From: JACRAR01 sp041674385
GTDB taxonomy: Bacteria > Pseudomonadota > Gammaproteobacteria > Burkholderiales > Rhodocyclaceae
DNA length: 64,000 nucleotides
Direction of reading: 5' to 3'
NCBI GenBank assembly: GCA_041674385.1
Contig: JBAYVU010000013.1
Span: forward strand, 1 to 64,000
Position 1 is the first letter of the stretch. Each line of letters opens with the position of its first letter. This document shows, one piece after another, positions 16,495-25,823 of the stretch. The notes under the pieces were generated by a model. The model was not told the DNA's origin. It saw nothing but the letters and a program-made list of their open reading frames with translations, and made no database searches. The translations under genes were made by a program, and so were the position numbers.

Positions 16495-17952
16495 ATGCGA
16501 ATTGGAATCCTCCTTTTTTCCCTTTGTTGGGCATCTGCAATATTGGCCGAAGGTTTGCCTGACCTGGGGGAGGTTTCCCAGGCCGATTTTTCGCCTTTGG
16601 TGGAAAAACGCATCGGTGAAAACATCATGCGCGAGATTCGCCTGCATGAGCCCAGCTATGTTTTCGATCCGGAAATCAGCGCTTATCTCAACCGGCTGGG
16701 GGCGCGTCTGGTGGAACAAAGCACCGATGCGCACCAGAATTTCGAATTCTTCGTGTTGCGCGACTCCACCCTCAATGCTTTCGCCATGCCCGGTGGCTAT
16801 ATCGGCGTGCATACCGGTTTGATCATGGCGGCCCAATCGGAATCGGAACTGGCTTCGGTGTTGGCGCACGAAATTTCCCATGTCACGCAGCACCATCTTG
16901 CCAGACAACTGGGGGCGCAGAATCAAGCGCAGCTGCCCATGCTGCTGTCCCTGGCCGTGGCCATCCTGGCTGCGCGCAGCCATACCGGTGGCGATGTCGC
17001 CCAAGGTGCCCTGATGGCCGGCCAGGCCGCCGGCATCCAGAATCAACTCAATTATTCGCGCGACTTCGAGCGCGAAGCCGACCGCCTCGGCATCCAGCTA
17101 CTGGAGCGGGCCGGTTTCGACATCCGCGGCATGGCCAGCTTCTTTGAACGTCTGCAGAAATATGGGCGGCTCTATGAAAACAATGCGCCGGGCTATCTGC
17201 GGACCCACCCGCTGACCACCGAGCGTATCGCCGACATGGAGAATCGGATCCAGCCGCTGCCTTACCGGCAGGTGCCGGATTCACTGGATTTCCTGCTGGC
17301 GCGTGCCAAGCTCAAGGCCAGTGAAGGGACGCCGTCGGACGCTGTGACAGAATTCGAATCGAGATTGCGCGAACGCAAGTCCTCCAGCGAGATCGCCACT
17401 CGCTATGGTTTGGCGATTGCCCAGATGCGCGCCGGAAATTTCGTTTCGGCCGAGCATGAACTGGTCGAATTACGCCGCCTCAAGGCGAGTTCGCCGATGC
17501 TCGAATCGCTTGCCGCCGATCTGCGAAATAAACAGAAAGACTTTGCCGGTGCGCTGAAAATCCTGCGTCCGGCGCTGTTCCGTTACCCGCAGGAGCGCGG
17601 GCTGACCTATGCCTTGATCGACACGCTGCTTGCCGCCGGCCAGCCGCAGGAAGCCTTGCGGGTATGCCTGGACGATTTGCAGATGTATCCCGGCGATGCT
17701 TATGCGCATGGGCTGCAAGCCAAGACTTACGCCGCCTTGGGCATGCATCTCCAACAGCACCGCGCCCAGGCCGAGGTCTACGTTTTGCAGGGGCAGCTGC
17801 TGGAAGCGATCAACCAGCTGCAATTCGCGCAGAAGGCCAGCGATGGCGATTTCTACGAGCATTCCCAGGTCGACGCCCGGCTCCGCGAACTCAAGGTGCT
17901 TCAAGCCGCGGAAGCCTTGCAAAAGAAGCAGGATAAGCAGGACAAGCGCTAA
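16495..17952 (+). CDS. bepA: BepA-like periplasmic M48 metalloprotease with TPR repeats
   Basis: A 485-residue periplasmic chaperone/protease of the BepA (YfgC) family, which assists LptD and Bam assembly and degrades stalled outer-membrane proteins. A signal peptide (residues 1-18, ending ASAILA) precedes the M48 domain with HEISH at 125-129 and the downstream EREADRLG zinc-ligand segment. The C-terminal half holds TPR-like helices. A lysine-rich tail ends the protein. It is divergent from moaC, with a hairpin in the shared intergenic region. Confidence 0.92.
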   Translation: MRIGILLFSLCWASAILAEGLPDLGEVSQADFSPLVEKRIGENIMREIRLHEPSYVFDPEISAYLNRLGARLVEQSTDAHQNFEFFVLRDSTLNAFAMPGGYIGVHTGLIMAAQSESELASVLAHEISHVTQHHLARQLGAQNQAQLPMLLSLAVAILAARSHTGGDVAQGALMAGQAAGIQNQLNYSRDFEREADRLGIQLLERAGFDIRGMASFFERLQKYGRLYENNAPGYLRTHPLTTERIADMENRIQPLPYRQVPDSLDFLLARAKLKASEGTPSDAVTEFESRLRERKSSSEIATRYGLAIAQMRAGNFVSAEHELVELRRLKASSPMLESLAADLRNKQKDFAGALKILRPALFRYPQERGLTYALIDTLLAAGQPQEALRVCLDDLQMYPGDAYAHGLQAKTYAALGMHLQQHRAQAEVYVLQGQLLEAINQLQFAQKASDGDFYEHSQVDARLRELKVLQAAEALQKKQDKQDKR

Positions 17953-18073
17953 TCCTCATCTTCACCGCCTGATTCGCCCCGTTTATTTTCCAATAAACAA
18001 ATAGGATTAGTTACCCCGTTTCAAAATGCTAATCTCCTCGGCCTGAATATAGGCATGGGCGAGGGGAAATGCG

Positions 18074-19288
18074 ATGGCGCTGGTCAATCCGCACGGTGGT
18101 GGCGATCTCAAGCCGCTGTTGCTCGCAGGCAATGATCTCAAGAACGAGTTGGCGCGCGCCCAGCAGTTGCCCAGGGTGACTGTCAGTTCCCGCGAGAAAG
18201 GGGACATCGTCATGCTCGGCATCGGCGGCTTCACTCCGCTCGATGGCTTCATGACCCATGCCGATTGGCTGGGCGTGTGCGACGGCATGAAAATGGCCAA
18301 CGGGCTGTTCTGGCCGATCCCGATCACGCTATCCACCGACCAGAGCACCGCGAAATTCATCCAGGTCGGCAGCGACGTGGCGCTGATCGATCCGGATGAT
18401 GCCGGCATCATCGCCACGATGAAAGTCACCGAGAAGTACGCGATCGACAAGGCGCACGAGTGCGCGACGGTGTTCAAGACCACCGATATCGATCATCCCG
18501 GCGTGAAGATGGTGATGGAGCAGGGCGAGATCAATCTCGCCGGCCCGGTCAAGGTCTTGTCGCAGGGCGGGTTTCCCGAGAAATATGGTGCGCTGTATAT
18601 GTCGCCGCAGGAGACCCGCGCGCTGTTCGAATCGTTCGGCTGGAGCAAGGTGGCGGCTTTCCAGACGCGCAACCCGATGCATCGCTCGCACGAGTACCTG
18701 GCCAAAGTGGCGATCGAGGTCTGCGACGGGGTGATGATCCATTCGCTGCTCGGCAATCTGAAGCCCGGCGACATCCCTGCCGACGTGCGTACCGAAGCGA
18801 TTGCCGTGCTCACCGAAAAGTATTTCGTCAAGAAGACCGTGGTGCAATCCGGTTATCCGCTCGACATGCGTTATGCCGGCCCGCGCGAAGCGCTGCTGCA
18901 TGCGCTGTTCCGCCAGAATTACGGCTGCTCGCACCTGATCGTCGGCCGCGACCACGCCGGTGTCGGCAGCTACTACGGGCCGTTCGACGCGCATCACATC
19001 TTCGACCAGATTCCCCAAGGCTCGCTGGAAACCCAGGCGCTCAAGATCGACTGGACTTTCTGGTGCTACCAGTGCGGCGGCATGGCTTCGGCGCGCACCT
19101 GTCCGCATGGCGACGAACATCGCCTGCTGCTTTCGGGCACCAAGCTGCGCAAGATGCTTTCGGAAGGATCTGCCGTGCCACCCGAATTCAGCCGGCCGGA
19201 AGTGCTGGAAATATTGCGTGCCTACTATGCCGGCCTGGCCGAACATGAAAAAGTTGCCGTGAAGCTTTCCGGGCATTCGGCCCGCTAA
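18074..19288 (+). CDS. sat: Sulfate adenylyltransferase (ATP sulfurylase), dissimilatory type
   Basis: A 404-residue homo-oligomeric ATP sulfurylase. In sulfur oxidisers it works in the direction APS + PPi to ATP + sulfate, giving substrate-level phosphorylation. The QTRN and HxxH motifs occur in FQTRNPMHRSHEYL (about 196-209), followed by GRDHAGVG. A zinc-like C..C..C..H set appears in WCYQCGGMASARTCPHGDEH. There is no APS kinase domain. It is followed by aprB after 46 bases; the shared strand and function indicate a sat-aprB-aprA operon. ATG at 18074 has GAGGGG upstream. An inverted repeat GATTAG/CTAATC lies at 18005-18036 in its leader. Confidence 0.95.
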   Translation: MALVNPHGGGDLKPLLLAGNDLKNELARAQQLPRVTVSSREKGDIVMLGIGGFTPLDGFMTHADWLGVCDGMKMANGLFWPIPITLSTDQSTAKFIQVGSDVALIDPDDAGIIATMKVTEKYAIDKAHECATVFKTTDIDHPGVKMVMEQGEINLAGPVKVLSQGGFPEKYGALYMSPQETRALFESFGWSKVAAFQTRNPMHRSHEYLAKVAIEVCDGVMIHSLLGNLKPGDIPADVRTEAIAVLTEKYFVKKTVVQSGYPLDMRYAGPREALLHALFRQNYGCSHLIVGRDHAGVGSYYGPFDAHHIFDQIPQGSLETQALKIDWTFWCYQCGGMASARTCPHGDEHRLLLSGTKLRKMLSEGSAVPPEFSRPEVLEILRAYYAGLAEHEKVAVKLSGHSAR

Positions 19289-19334
19289 CCATTTCCGAAG
19301 CGCTATGTTGTTTTCACTAGAGGAGTAACAAGCA

Positions 19335-19811
19335 ATGCCAACCTATGTACGCACAGAAAAATGCGACGGTTGCAAGGGCCAGGACAAGACCGCCTGCATG
19401 TACATCTGCCCCCACGACCTGATGAAGCTGGACAAGGACGGTTCCGACACCGGCCATGCGATGAAGGCATACAACCAGGAGCCCGAGCAATGCTGGGAGT
19501 GCTATTCCTGCGTCAAGATCTGCCCGCAGAACGCCATCGAGGTGCGCCACTATGCCGATATCGTGCCGTTGGGCGGCTCGGTGCAGCCCTTGCGCGGCTC
19601 CGACGCGATCATGTGGACCATCAAGTTCAGGAACGGCACCATGAAGCGTTTCAAGTTCCCGATTCGCACCACCTCGGAAGGCTCCGTCGATGCGTTCGGC
19701 GGCAAACCCATGCCGAAAATGGCCGAACTCGCCACACCGGGGTTGTTTACCGGCACGGCGATGAAGGGCTACCGCAGCGGCAAGCGCGAAGAACTGATCC
19801 GCGCCAAGTAA
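19335..19811 (+). CDS. aprB: Adenylylsulfate reductase beta subunit
   Basis: A 158-residue iron-sulfur subunit with two [4Fe-4S] clusters. It passes electrons between the AprA flavin and the membrane-side partner. The cysteine sets are C10, C13, C21, C25 and C53, C56, C59, C63. The C-terminal tail wraps the alpha subunit in known structures. ATG at 19335 is preceded by AGAGGAG. It lies between sat and aprA, 22 bases from aprA, so stoichiometric translation is likely. Confidence 0.97.
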   Translation: MPTYVRTEKCDGCKGQDKTACMYICPHDLMKLDKDGSDTGHAMKAYNQEPEQCWECYSCVKICPQNAIEVRHYADIVPLGGSVQPLRGSDAIMWTIKFRNGTMKRFKFPIRTTSEGSVDAFGGKPMPKMAELATPGLFTGTAMKGYRSGKREELIRAK

Positions 19812-19833
19812 GATTAACTGAGGAGTGAATGAA

Positions 19834-21867
19834 ATGGCTCAAGGAACTTTCGACAACCCCACGGTGGTCGAGGAAGAACTCGATATTCTCATCATCGGCG
19901 GCGGCATGGCCTCCTGCGGTGCCGCCTATGAAATCATACGCTGGGCCGAGGCCGTCAAAGCCGAGTCCGGCACCGAACTCAAGATCAAGCTGGTCGACAA
20001 AGCCGCGATGGACCGTTCCGGCGCGGTTGCGCAGGGATTGTCGGCGATCAACACCTACATCGGTCCAGACCTCGATCCCGCCGATTATGCCCGCATGGTC
20101 TCCAACGACCTCATGGGCATCACCCGCGACGACCTGACATACGATCTCGGCCGCGTGGTCGACGACTCGGTGCACCTGTTCGAGGAATGGGGCCTGCCGA
20201 TCTGGAAGACCGATGCCGAGGGCGTGCGCCACGACGGCGCCGAAGCCCAGCGCCAAGACCTCCCGGCGCTCAAGGATGGCGGCAAGCCGGTGCGCTCCGG
20301 AAAATGGCAGATCATGATCAACGGCGAATCCTACAAGTGGATCGTCGCCGAGGCCGCCAAGAAAGCGCTGGGCCTCTCGCGCATCGAGGAACGCATTTTC
20401 ATCGTCAAGCTGGTCAACGACAAGAACGATCCCTCGCGCATCGCCGGTGCGGTCGGTTTTTCGGTGCGCGACAACTCCATCCACATCTACAAGGCCAAGG
20501 CGGTGCTGCTCGCCGCCGGCGGCTGCGTGAATCTGTTCCGGCCGCGTTCGGTCGGCGAAGGTGCGGGACGCGCCTGGTATCCGGTGTGGAACGCCGGCAG
20601 TACCTATGCGATGGCCGCCGAGGCCGGTGCCGAGATGACCATGATGGAGAATCGTTTCGTGCCGGCCCGCTTCAAGGATGGCTACGGCCCGGTCGGCGCC
20701 TGGTTCCTGCTGTTCAAAGCCAAGGCGACGAATGGCTATGGCGAAGACTACATGGTCAAGAACAAGAAGATGCTGGATGACTACCCGCCCTATGGACAGG
20801 CCGCCGTGCCCGCTTCCTGTCTGCGCAACCACCTGATGTTGCACGAGATGAAAGAAGGCCGCGGACCGATCTACATGGACACCGTGACGGCCCTGGCCAC
20901 CCTGCGCGAGACGCTGACGCCTAAAGAAGTCAAGCACCTCGAAGCCGAAGCCTGGGAAGACTTCCTCGACATGTGCATCGGCCAGTGCGGCATCTGGGTC
21001 GGCGAGAATGTCGAGCCCGAGAAGAAGATGTCCGAGCTGATGCCGACCGAGCCTTACCTGCTCGGCTCGCACTCCGGCTGCTGCGGCATCTGGGTGTCCG
21101 GCCCCGAGGACCTTGGCGCGCCGACCGCCGCCGACGGCGAGTTGGACGGCGTGCCGGCGCATCTGCCGCGCGGCTGGAGTTGGGGCTATCGTTCGATGAC
21201 CACGGTCAAGGGTTTGTTCACCGCCGGCGACGGCGTCGGCGCTTCCGGCCACAAGTTCTCTTCCGGTTCGCATGCCGAAGGCCGTCTCGCCGCCAAGGCG
21301 ATGGTCAAGTACGCACTCGACAACAAGGACTTCAAGCCCGAATTGGACACCCCTGCCGCGCAACTGGCCGAGGAGATCTACAAGCCGGTGCGCACTTTCC
21401 TGGAGCACAAGAATTACAGCACCGCGATCGACGTCAACCCGAACTACATCACGCCCAAGATGCTGCAAATGCGCTTGCAGAAAATCATGGACGAGTACGT
21501 GGCCGGTTGCGCGACCTACTACAACACCAACGACAAGATGTTGGCGGTGGCCGAAGAGAAGCTCGAACTGCTGAAAGAAGACTCGATGAAGATGCGCGCC
21601 AAGGACCTGCACGAACTGCTGCGCGCCTGGGAGAACTACCATCGCATCATCACCGCCGAAGCGCACATGAAGCACATCCAGTTCCGCGAGGAGTCGCGTT
21701 ATCCGGGCTTCTACTATCGCACCGACAAGAATTTTGTCGACGAGAAGAACTGGCATTGCTTCGTCAACTCGGTATATGACAAGACCACCCACAAATGGAC
21801 CTGCTTCAAGCGCAAGCACGTCGATCTGGTGGACAAGTCGAAGCTGTTCGTGGCCGCTGCGCATTAA
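19834..21867 (+). CDS. aprA: Adenylylsulfate reductase alpha subunit
   Basis: A 677-residue flavoprotein that interconverts APS and sulfite + AMP; in this context it most likely oxidises sulfite to APS. The FAD-binding motif DILIIGGGMASCGAA starts near residue 17. Other conserved features are the RSGAVAQGLSAIN-type segment (here DRSGAVAQGLSAINTYIG), HGAEAQR-like substrate residues and GSHSGCCGIWVSGPED. ATG at 19834 has AGGAG 8 bases upstream, preferred over an in-frame GTG at 19825. No aprM membrane anchor gene is seen; qmoA/qmoB/hdrC/hdrB lie 8-12 kb downstream on the other strand. Confidence 0.96.
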   Translation: MAQGTFDNPTVVEEELDILIIGGGMASCGAAYEIIRWAEAVKAESGTELKIKLVDKAAMDRSGAVAQGLSAINTYIGPDLDPADYARMVSNDLMGITRDDLTYDLGRVVDDSVHLFEEWGLPIWKTDAEGVRHDGAEAQRQDLPALKDGGKPVRSGKWQIMINGESYKWIVAEAAKKALGLSRIEERIFIVKLVNDKNDPSRIAGAVGFSVRDNSIHIYKAKAVLLAAGGCVNLFRPRSVGEGAGRAWYPVWNAGSTYAMAAEAGAEMTMMENRFVPARFKDGYGPVGAWFLLFKAKATNGYGEDYMVKNKKMLDDYPPYGQAAVPASCLRNHLMLHEMKEGRGPIYMDTVTALATLRETLTPKEVKHLEAEAWEDFLDMCIGQCGIWVGENVEPEKKMSELMPTEPYLLGSHSGCCGIWVSGPEDLGAPTAADGELDGVPAHLPRGWSWGYRSMTTVKGLFTAGDGVGASGHKFSSGSHAEGRLAAKAMVKYALDNKDFKPELDTPAAQLAEEIYKPVRTFLEHKNYSTAIDVNPNYITPKMLQMRLQKIMDEYVAGCATYYNTNDKMLAVAEEKLELLKEDSMKMRAKDLHELLRAWENYHRIITAEAHMKHIQFREESRYPGFYYRTDKNFVDEKNWHCFVNSVYDKTTHKWTCFKRKHVDLVDKSKLFVAAAH

Positions 21868-21901
21868 GCTTTAACGCCGCAAGCCGTTTTGTGATGTAAT
21901 T

Positions 21902-21934
21902 GCCGGGCGTCCCTTGGGGCGCCCGGCGTGTTTT
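21902..21934 (+). terminator. Hairpin after aprA, probable terminator
   Basis: Eight-base stem GCCGGGCG / CGCCCGGC with a 10-base loop, then GTGTTTT. The T tract is short, so it may be a partial terminator or a 3' stabiliser of the apr mRNA. Confidence 0.55.
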
Positions 21935-21948
21935 GAAGCGAGACAAAC

Positions 21949-22839
21949 ATGAGTCAATCTGAATCCCCGCTCCCCACCAGCCCGGTCCTGCCGGAAACTT
22001 TCGACGGCGGCAAGAAAATCCAGTTCCGCTGTCGTCCGGGTATCGCCTGCTGGAACGTCTGCTGCAGCAACATCGACATTTCCCTGACGCCCTACGATAT
22101 CCTGCGTCTCAAGCAGCGGTTGGGCATCGGCTCTACGGAATTCCTGCAAAAATACACGTTGCCTTATGAGATGGAGCAGGATGGCATCGCCGGCGTCAAG
22201 TTTCGTCCGGTGGCCCAGGGTACGGCCTGCCAGTTCATGCGGCCCGAGGGTTGCAGCGTATATGAGGATCGGCCGACTGCCTGCCGCTACTATCCGGCGG
22301 CGCTGCTGTCGATGCGCCGCCAGGACGAGTATGTGGATCGCGACTCCTACGCGCTGGTCAAGGAAGCGCACTGCCTCGGTCACCAGGAACCGCGCACGCT
22401 GAGCATCGATGACTATCGTGCCGAGCAGGGGCTGAATGAGTATGACGAACTCGCGCGTGGCTGGCGGCAACTGATCCTCAAGAAAAAATCCTCGGGTCCG
22501 AGCATCGGCAAACCCTCGCAGCGCAGCCGGCAGTTGTTCTTCATGACCTGCTACGATCTCGACCAGTTCCGCGGATTCGTGGCCAGCGAAGGCTTCAGCG
22601 AGGTCTATCGGCTTCCCGACGACGAGAAGCTGCGGATACTCGGCGACGATCAAAGCTTGATGCTGTTCGGCTTTCGTTTTCTGCGCCAGGTATTGTTCGG
22701 CGAGATGTCGATCGAGTTGCGCGAAGACTCGGTGGAGAAACGCCGCGTCCGCCTGATCGAGAAACGGCAGCGTCTGGAAAGAGAAGCTGCCGCCAGGACG
22801 GCGAGTGAAGAACAAGAGATGTACGACGATTCCGAATGA
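21949..22839 (+). CDS. YkgJ family cysteine-cluster protein
   Basis: A 296-residue cytosolic protein with the CxxxxxCxxxCC metal-binding pattern (C28, C34, C38, C39 in RCRPGIACWNVCCS). More cysteines follow in ACQF, GCSVYEDRPTACRYYP and HCLG. Members of this family are predicted to bind zinc or an iron-sulfur cluster. No reaction is established. The C-terminal part is charged and helical (LIEKRQRLEREAAART). It lies 82 bases after aprA and overlaps cbbQ by four bases (ATGA), suggesting co-translation with the AAA+/VWA pair. Confidence 0.75.
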   Translation: MSQSESPLPTSPVLPETFDGGKKIQFRCRPGIACWNVCCSNIDISLTPYDILRLKQRLGIGSTEFLQKYTLPYEMEQDGIAGVKFRPVAQGTACQFMRPEGCSVYEDRPTACRYYPAALLSMRRQDEYVDRDSYALVKEAHCLGHQEPRTLSIDDYRAEQGLNEYDELARGWRQLILKKKSSGPSIGKPSQRSRQLFFMTCYDLDQFRGFVASEGFSEVYRLPDDEKLRILGDDQSLMLFGFRFLRQVLFGEMSIELREDSVEKRRVRLIEKRQRLEREAAARTASEEQEMYDDSE

Positions 22840-23648
22840 AAGCCGATACGCTTGCCCCCCGGCTGCCGCAGATCGAAGAGGAACCTTTTTACCGCAGCAT
22901 CGCCGACGAGGTGGCCTTGTTCGAGGCGGCTGCCGCGCAGCGTCTGCCGGTGCTGCTGAAGGGACCGACCGGCTGCGGCAAGACGCGTTTCGTCGAGCAT
23001 ATGGCCTGGCGCCTCAAGCGCCCGCTGGTGACGGTGGCTTGCCACGACGACCTGACCACGGCCGACTTGGTCGGCCGCTATCTGATCGTCGGCAACGAAA
23101 CCGTCTGGGTGGATGGTCCGTTGACCGCCGCCGTACGGGCTGGCGCCATCTGCTATCTGGACGAGGTCGTCGAAGCGCGCAAGGACACCATCGTGGTGAT
23201 CCACCCGTTGGCCGATGCGAGGCGGGTGCTGAGCGTGGACAAGCGCGGCGAAATGGTGGCGGCGCCGGACGCCTTCATGCTGGTGATTTCCTACAACCCC
23301 GGTTACCAGAGCGTGCTGAAGGAGATCAAGCCCAGCACGCGGCAACGTTTCGTCGCGCTGGATTTCGATTATCCCGAAGCCACCGTCGAGGCCGACATCG
23401 TTGCCCGGGAGGGCGGCGTCGATGATGACGTGGCACGACGTCTGGTGAAGCTCGGCGAACTGACCCGCAACCTGAAAGGAGCGGGACTGGACGAGGGCGC
23501 CAGTACGCGCCTCTTGATCCATGCGGCGCAGCTCATGGCGGCTGGCATTGCGCCCCAGTCGGCATGCAGAACGGCTGTGGCACGGGCTCTCAGCGACGAT
23601 ACGGACATGGCGGACACGCTCGATGACCTCGTCCGGGCAGTGTTCTAG
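22836..23648 (+). CDS. cbbQ: CbbQ/NorQ family MoxR-type AAA+ ATPase
   Basis: A 270-residue AAA+ ATPase. Walker A is GPTGCGKT (43-50) and Walker B is in AICYLDEV, with a sensor-1-like segment VISYNPGYQ. In autotrophs CbbQ with CbbO remodels inhibited form I or II Rubisco; NorQ/NirQ with NorD helps mature nitric oxide reductase. This branch is assigned from the ISYNPGYQ and C-terminal layout and from absence of nor genes nearby. No Rubisco gene is in the window. It overlaps the upstream ykgJ gene by 4 bases and the downstream VWA gene by 26 bases. Confidence 0.82.
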   Translation: MKADTLAPRLPQIEEEPFYRSIADEVALFEAAAAQRLPVLLKGPTGCGKTRFVEHMAWRLKRPLVTVACHDDLTTADLVGRYLIVGNETVWVDGPLTAAVRAGAICYLDEVVEARKDTIVVIHPLADARRVLSVDKRGEMVAAPDAFMLVISYNPGYQSVLKEIKPSTRQRFVALDFDYPEATVEADIVAREGGVDDDVARRLVKLGELTRNLKGAGLDEGASTRLLIHAAQLMAAGIAPQSACRTAVARALSDDTDMADTLDDLVRAVF

Positions 23649-25749
23649 CGCTGCGGATTCAGCGGCGGGTAGTCGGCGACTCTTCGGCGAGGAGCTCGAA
23701 GCGCGTTTGGATGCCATTCTCTTCGCTTCCCATTCGCACCGCTCCGCTACGGGAATCGCCGCGGGCCTGGAATCGTTGAGCCGGGCCCAGCAGGAGAGGC
23801 TGCTGCATTGGGTTGCCGTCGCTGCCCAGACCTATGCCGAGATCGGCTATCTGATCGTGACGCTGGCTCCCCAGGCGTTTGGCATGCTTGACGATGCGGG
23901 CTTCGATGCCTGGGCGCTGGCGGGACTGGATGCCTTCGACCGCGCTGGTGCTCGCGCGGCGATGGCGCTGCTGCGCGATCTCGAGGGTTTTCGTGCTGTG
24001 CGCGGCGGCGAGAAAGCTTCGGTGCGATTCGGTGAGATCGAAACGCGCTTGTCCCGTTTCGTTCATGCGCTTTCCGGCCGTCTGCTGGGGCTGAGCGCCA
24101 GCATCGCCAATTCCTCCTGGACGGACAGCGAAACCATCTATCTGCCGCCGCAACTCGACAGCCAACCCGGAGCCGAGGCCAACCGCAAGCTGTATAAAGT
24201 GCTGGCGGCGATGTTGTGGGCACAGACGCGCTACGGCACTTTCGGTTCGGCGCGCATCGATCTCGCCGCCGCGCTGGCGCCCTGGCGCGAAAGCGCAGAT
24301 CGGCAACGGGCCTTGCGCTGGCTGGCGGCACTGGAATCGATGCGCCTGGAAGCGAAAATCCTTGCCGACCTGCCCGGTCTTGGCGCTGAGATTGCCTCTG
24401 CGCGCGGTCTCTGGCCGGCATCCCTGGCAGCCATGCAGTCGCATCTCTATCGGCCGGATGCGACGCTCGCCGATACGCTGGCCGTGTTGGCCGGGTGCAT
24501 GCACGGGCATCAGGATGCGCCGCATTTGCCGCACGAGGTGACGATCGACCTGGAAGCGGCGCTGCGTCTGCGCGCAGCGCGCATCACGCGCGACCAGGCC
24601 ACCCTTGGCCGGGCCATCCATGCACTCAAGGGCAGTGCCGGCCGCTCGGGACAGCGCGCTGAGTGCGCCGCGCCGCTGGCTGCCGAAGGCGGTGTGGCAA
24701 CAGAAGGCCCGCTTGAAGATGCGCTGGCCTTGCCGCCCGAAGCGCTTGCCGCGGCGCAGTCGCTGCTACAGGATCTGGGTGAAGTGCCGCCGGAGTGCCT
24801 GGTTCCGGCCGGACCGGGTGCCTGGCAGGCGACACGGCGCCAAGCCGGCGGAGAAAATCTCGACAGCCAGCGCGACCCCGGCCGTCTCTATGACGAATGG
24901 GATTACCGGCGCAAGGCCTACCGGCGCGATTGGTGCCATTTGTACGAGGCCGATGTGCCGGCGGGCGCCGCCGATTATGTCGAGACCGTCAACAAGCGCC
25001 ATGCCGCCCTGATTCGCCAGCTGCGCCGGCGCTTCGAAATGTTGCGCGGCGAGAACCGCTTGCTCGGCAGGCAGTCCGAAGGGGAAGAGATCGACCTTGA
25101 CGCGCTGGTCGATGCCATGGCCGACCGCCGCAGCGGCGTCGAACCTTCGGCGCGCCTGTTCTGTCGGCGCATTCGCAACCAGCGTTCGCTGGCGGCGATG
25201 TTCATGATCGACATGAGCGGTTCGACCAAGGGTTGGGTGAACGACGCCGAGCGCGAAGCGCTGGTGATGCTCTGCGAAGCGCTCGAGTCGCTCGGCGATA
25301 CCTATGCCGTCTATGGGTTCTCCGGCTGGACGCGGACCCGTTGCGACATCTACCGGATCAAGCGTTTCGACGAATGCTATGGCCCTGCCGTATGCGCCCG
25401 GATTGCCGGTGTCGAGGCCAAGGACTACACCCGCATGGGCGTGGCGATCCGCCATCTGACGCAACTGTTGTTGCGCCAATCCGCTCGCCATCGGTTACTG
25501 GTGACGCTGTCGGATGGGCGTCCCGACGATTTCGGCGACGAATACCGCGGTCGCTATGGCATCGAAGACACTCGCCGCGCCCTGCAGGAAGCGCGTGAGC
25601 AGGGGGTGCGCAGCTACTGCGTCACCATCGACCGGCACGGCGCGGATTATCTGTCACACATGTATGGTGCGGCACGCTACACGGTACTGGCCGATGTGAA
25701 AAAGCTGCCGCTGAAAATCGCCGAAATTTACCGCCGGCTGGCTAGTTGA
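23623..25749 (+). CDS. cbbO: CbbO/NorD family VWA-domain protein
   Basis: A 708-residue partner of the MoxR ATPase. The C-terminal von Willebrand A domain starts around residue 525 with an intact MIDAS motif DMSGST (530-535) and continues through DYTRMGVAIRH and TLSDGRPDDF. The N-terminal two-thirds is helical and less conserved, with an acidic/alanine-rich middle. In Rubisco activases CbbO binds the enzyme through the VWA MIDAS while CbbQ hydrolyses ATP. ATG at 23623 overlaps cbbQ by 26 bases; longer in-frame starts exist inside cbbQ. Linkage to aprBA rather than cbbLS/cbbM raises the question of its client. Confidence 0.8.
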   Translation: MTSSGQCSSAADSAAGSRRLFGEELEARLDAILFASHSHRSATGIAAGLESLSRAQQERLLHWVAVAAQTYAEIGYLIVTLAPQAFGMLDDAGFDAWALAGLDAFDRAGARAAMALLRDLEGFRAVRGGEKASVRFGEIETRLSRFVHALSGRLLGLSASIANSSWTDSETIYLPPQLDSQPGAEANRKLYKVLAAMLWAQTRYGTFGSARIDLAAALAPWRESADRQRALRWLAALESMRLEAKILADLPGLGAEIASARGLWPASLAAMQSHLYRPDATLADTLAVLAGCMHGHQDAPHLPHEVTIDLEAALRLRAARITRDQATLGRAIHALKGSAGRSGQRAECAAPLAAEGGVATEGPLEDALALPPEALAAAQSLLQDLGEVPPECLVPAGPGAWQATRRQAGGENLDSQRDPGRLYDEWDYRRKAYRRDWCHLYEADVPAGAADYVETVNKRHAALIRQLRRRFEMLRGENRLLGRQSEGEEIDLDALVDAMADRRSGVEPSARLFCRRIRNQRSLAAMFMIDMSGSTKGWVNDAEREALVMLCEALESLGDTYAVYGFSGWTRTRCDIYRIKRFDECYGPAVCARIAGVEAKDYTRMGVAIRHLTQLLLRQSARHRLLVTLSDGRPDDFGDEYRGRYGIEDTRRALQEAREQGVRSYCVTIDRHGADYLSHMYGAARYTVLADVKKLPLKIAEIYRRLAS

Positions 25750-25823
25750 TCGAGAAAAACGCGCCCCCTGTTTCCTTCGGTATCAGGTCCAAGGCGCTAG
25801 TACCCTAGATTCAAAGGCGGGCA

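Noticed and set aside
19747..21864. A 705-codon open frame antisense to aprA
   Set aside because: The plus strand is clearly AprA; the antisense product has no motif and a histidine/valine-rich composition typical of shadows.
22836..25749. Assignment as NorQ/NorD for nitric oxide reductase
   Set aside because: No norC/norB in the window; the family overlap makes the choice between CbbQO and NorQD tentative, so it is kept as CbbQ/O with reduced confidence.
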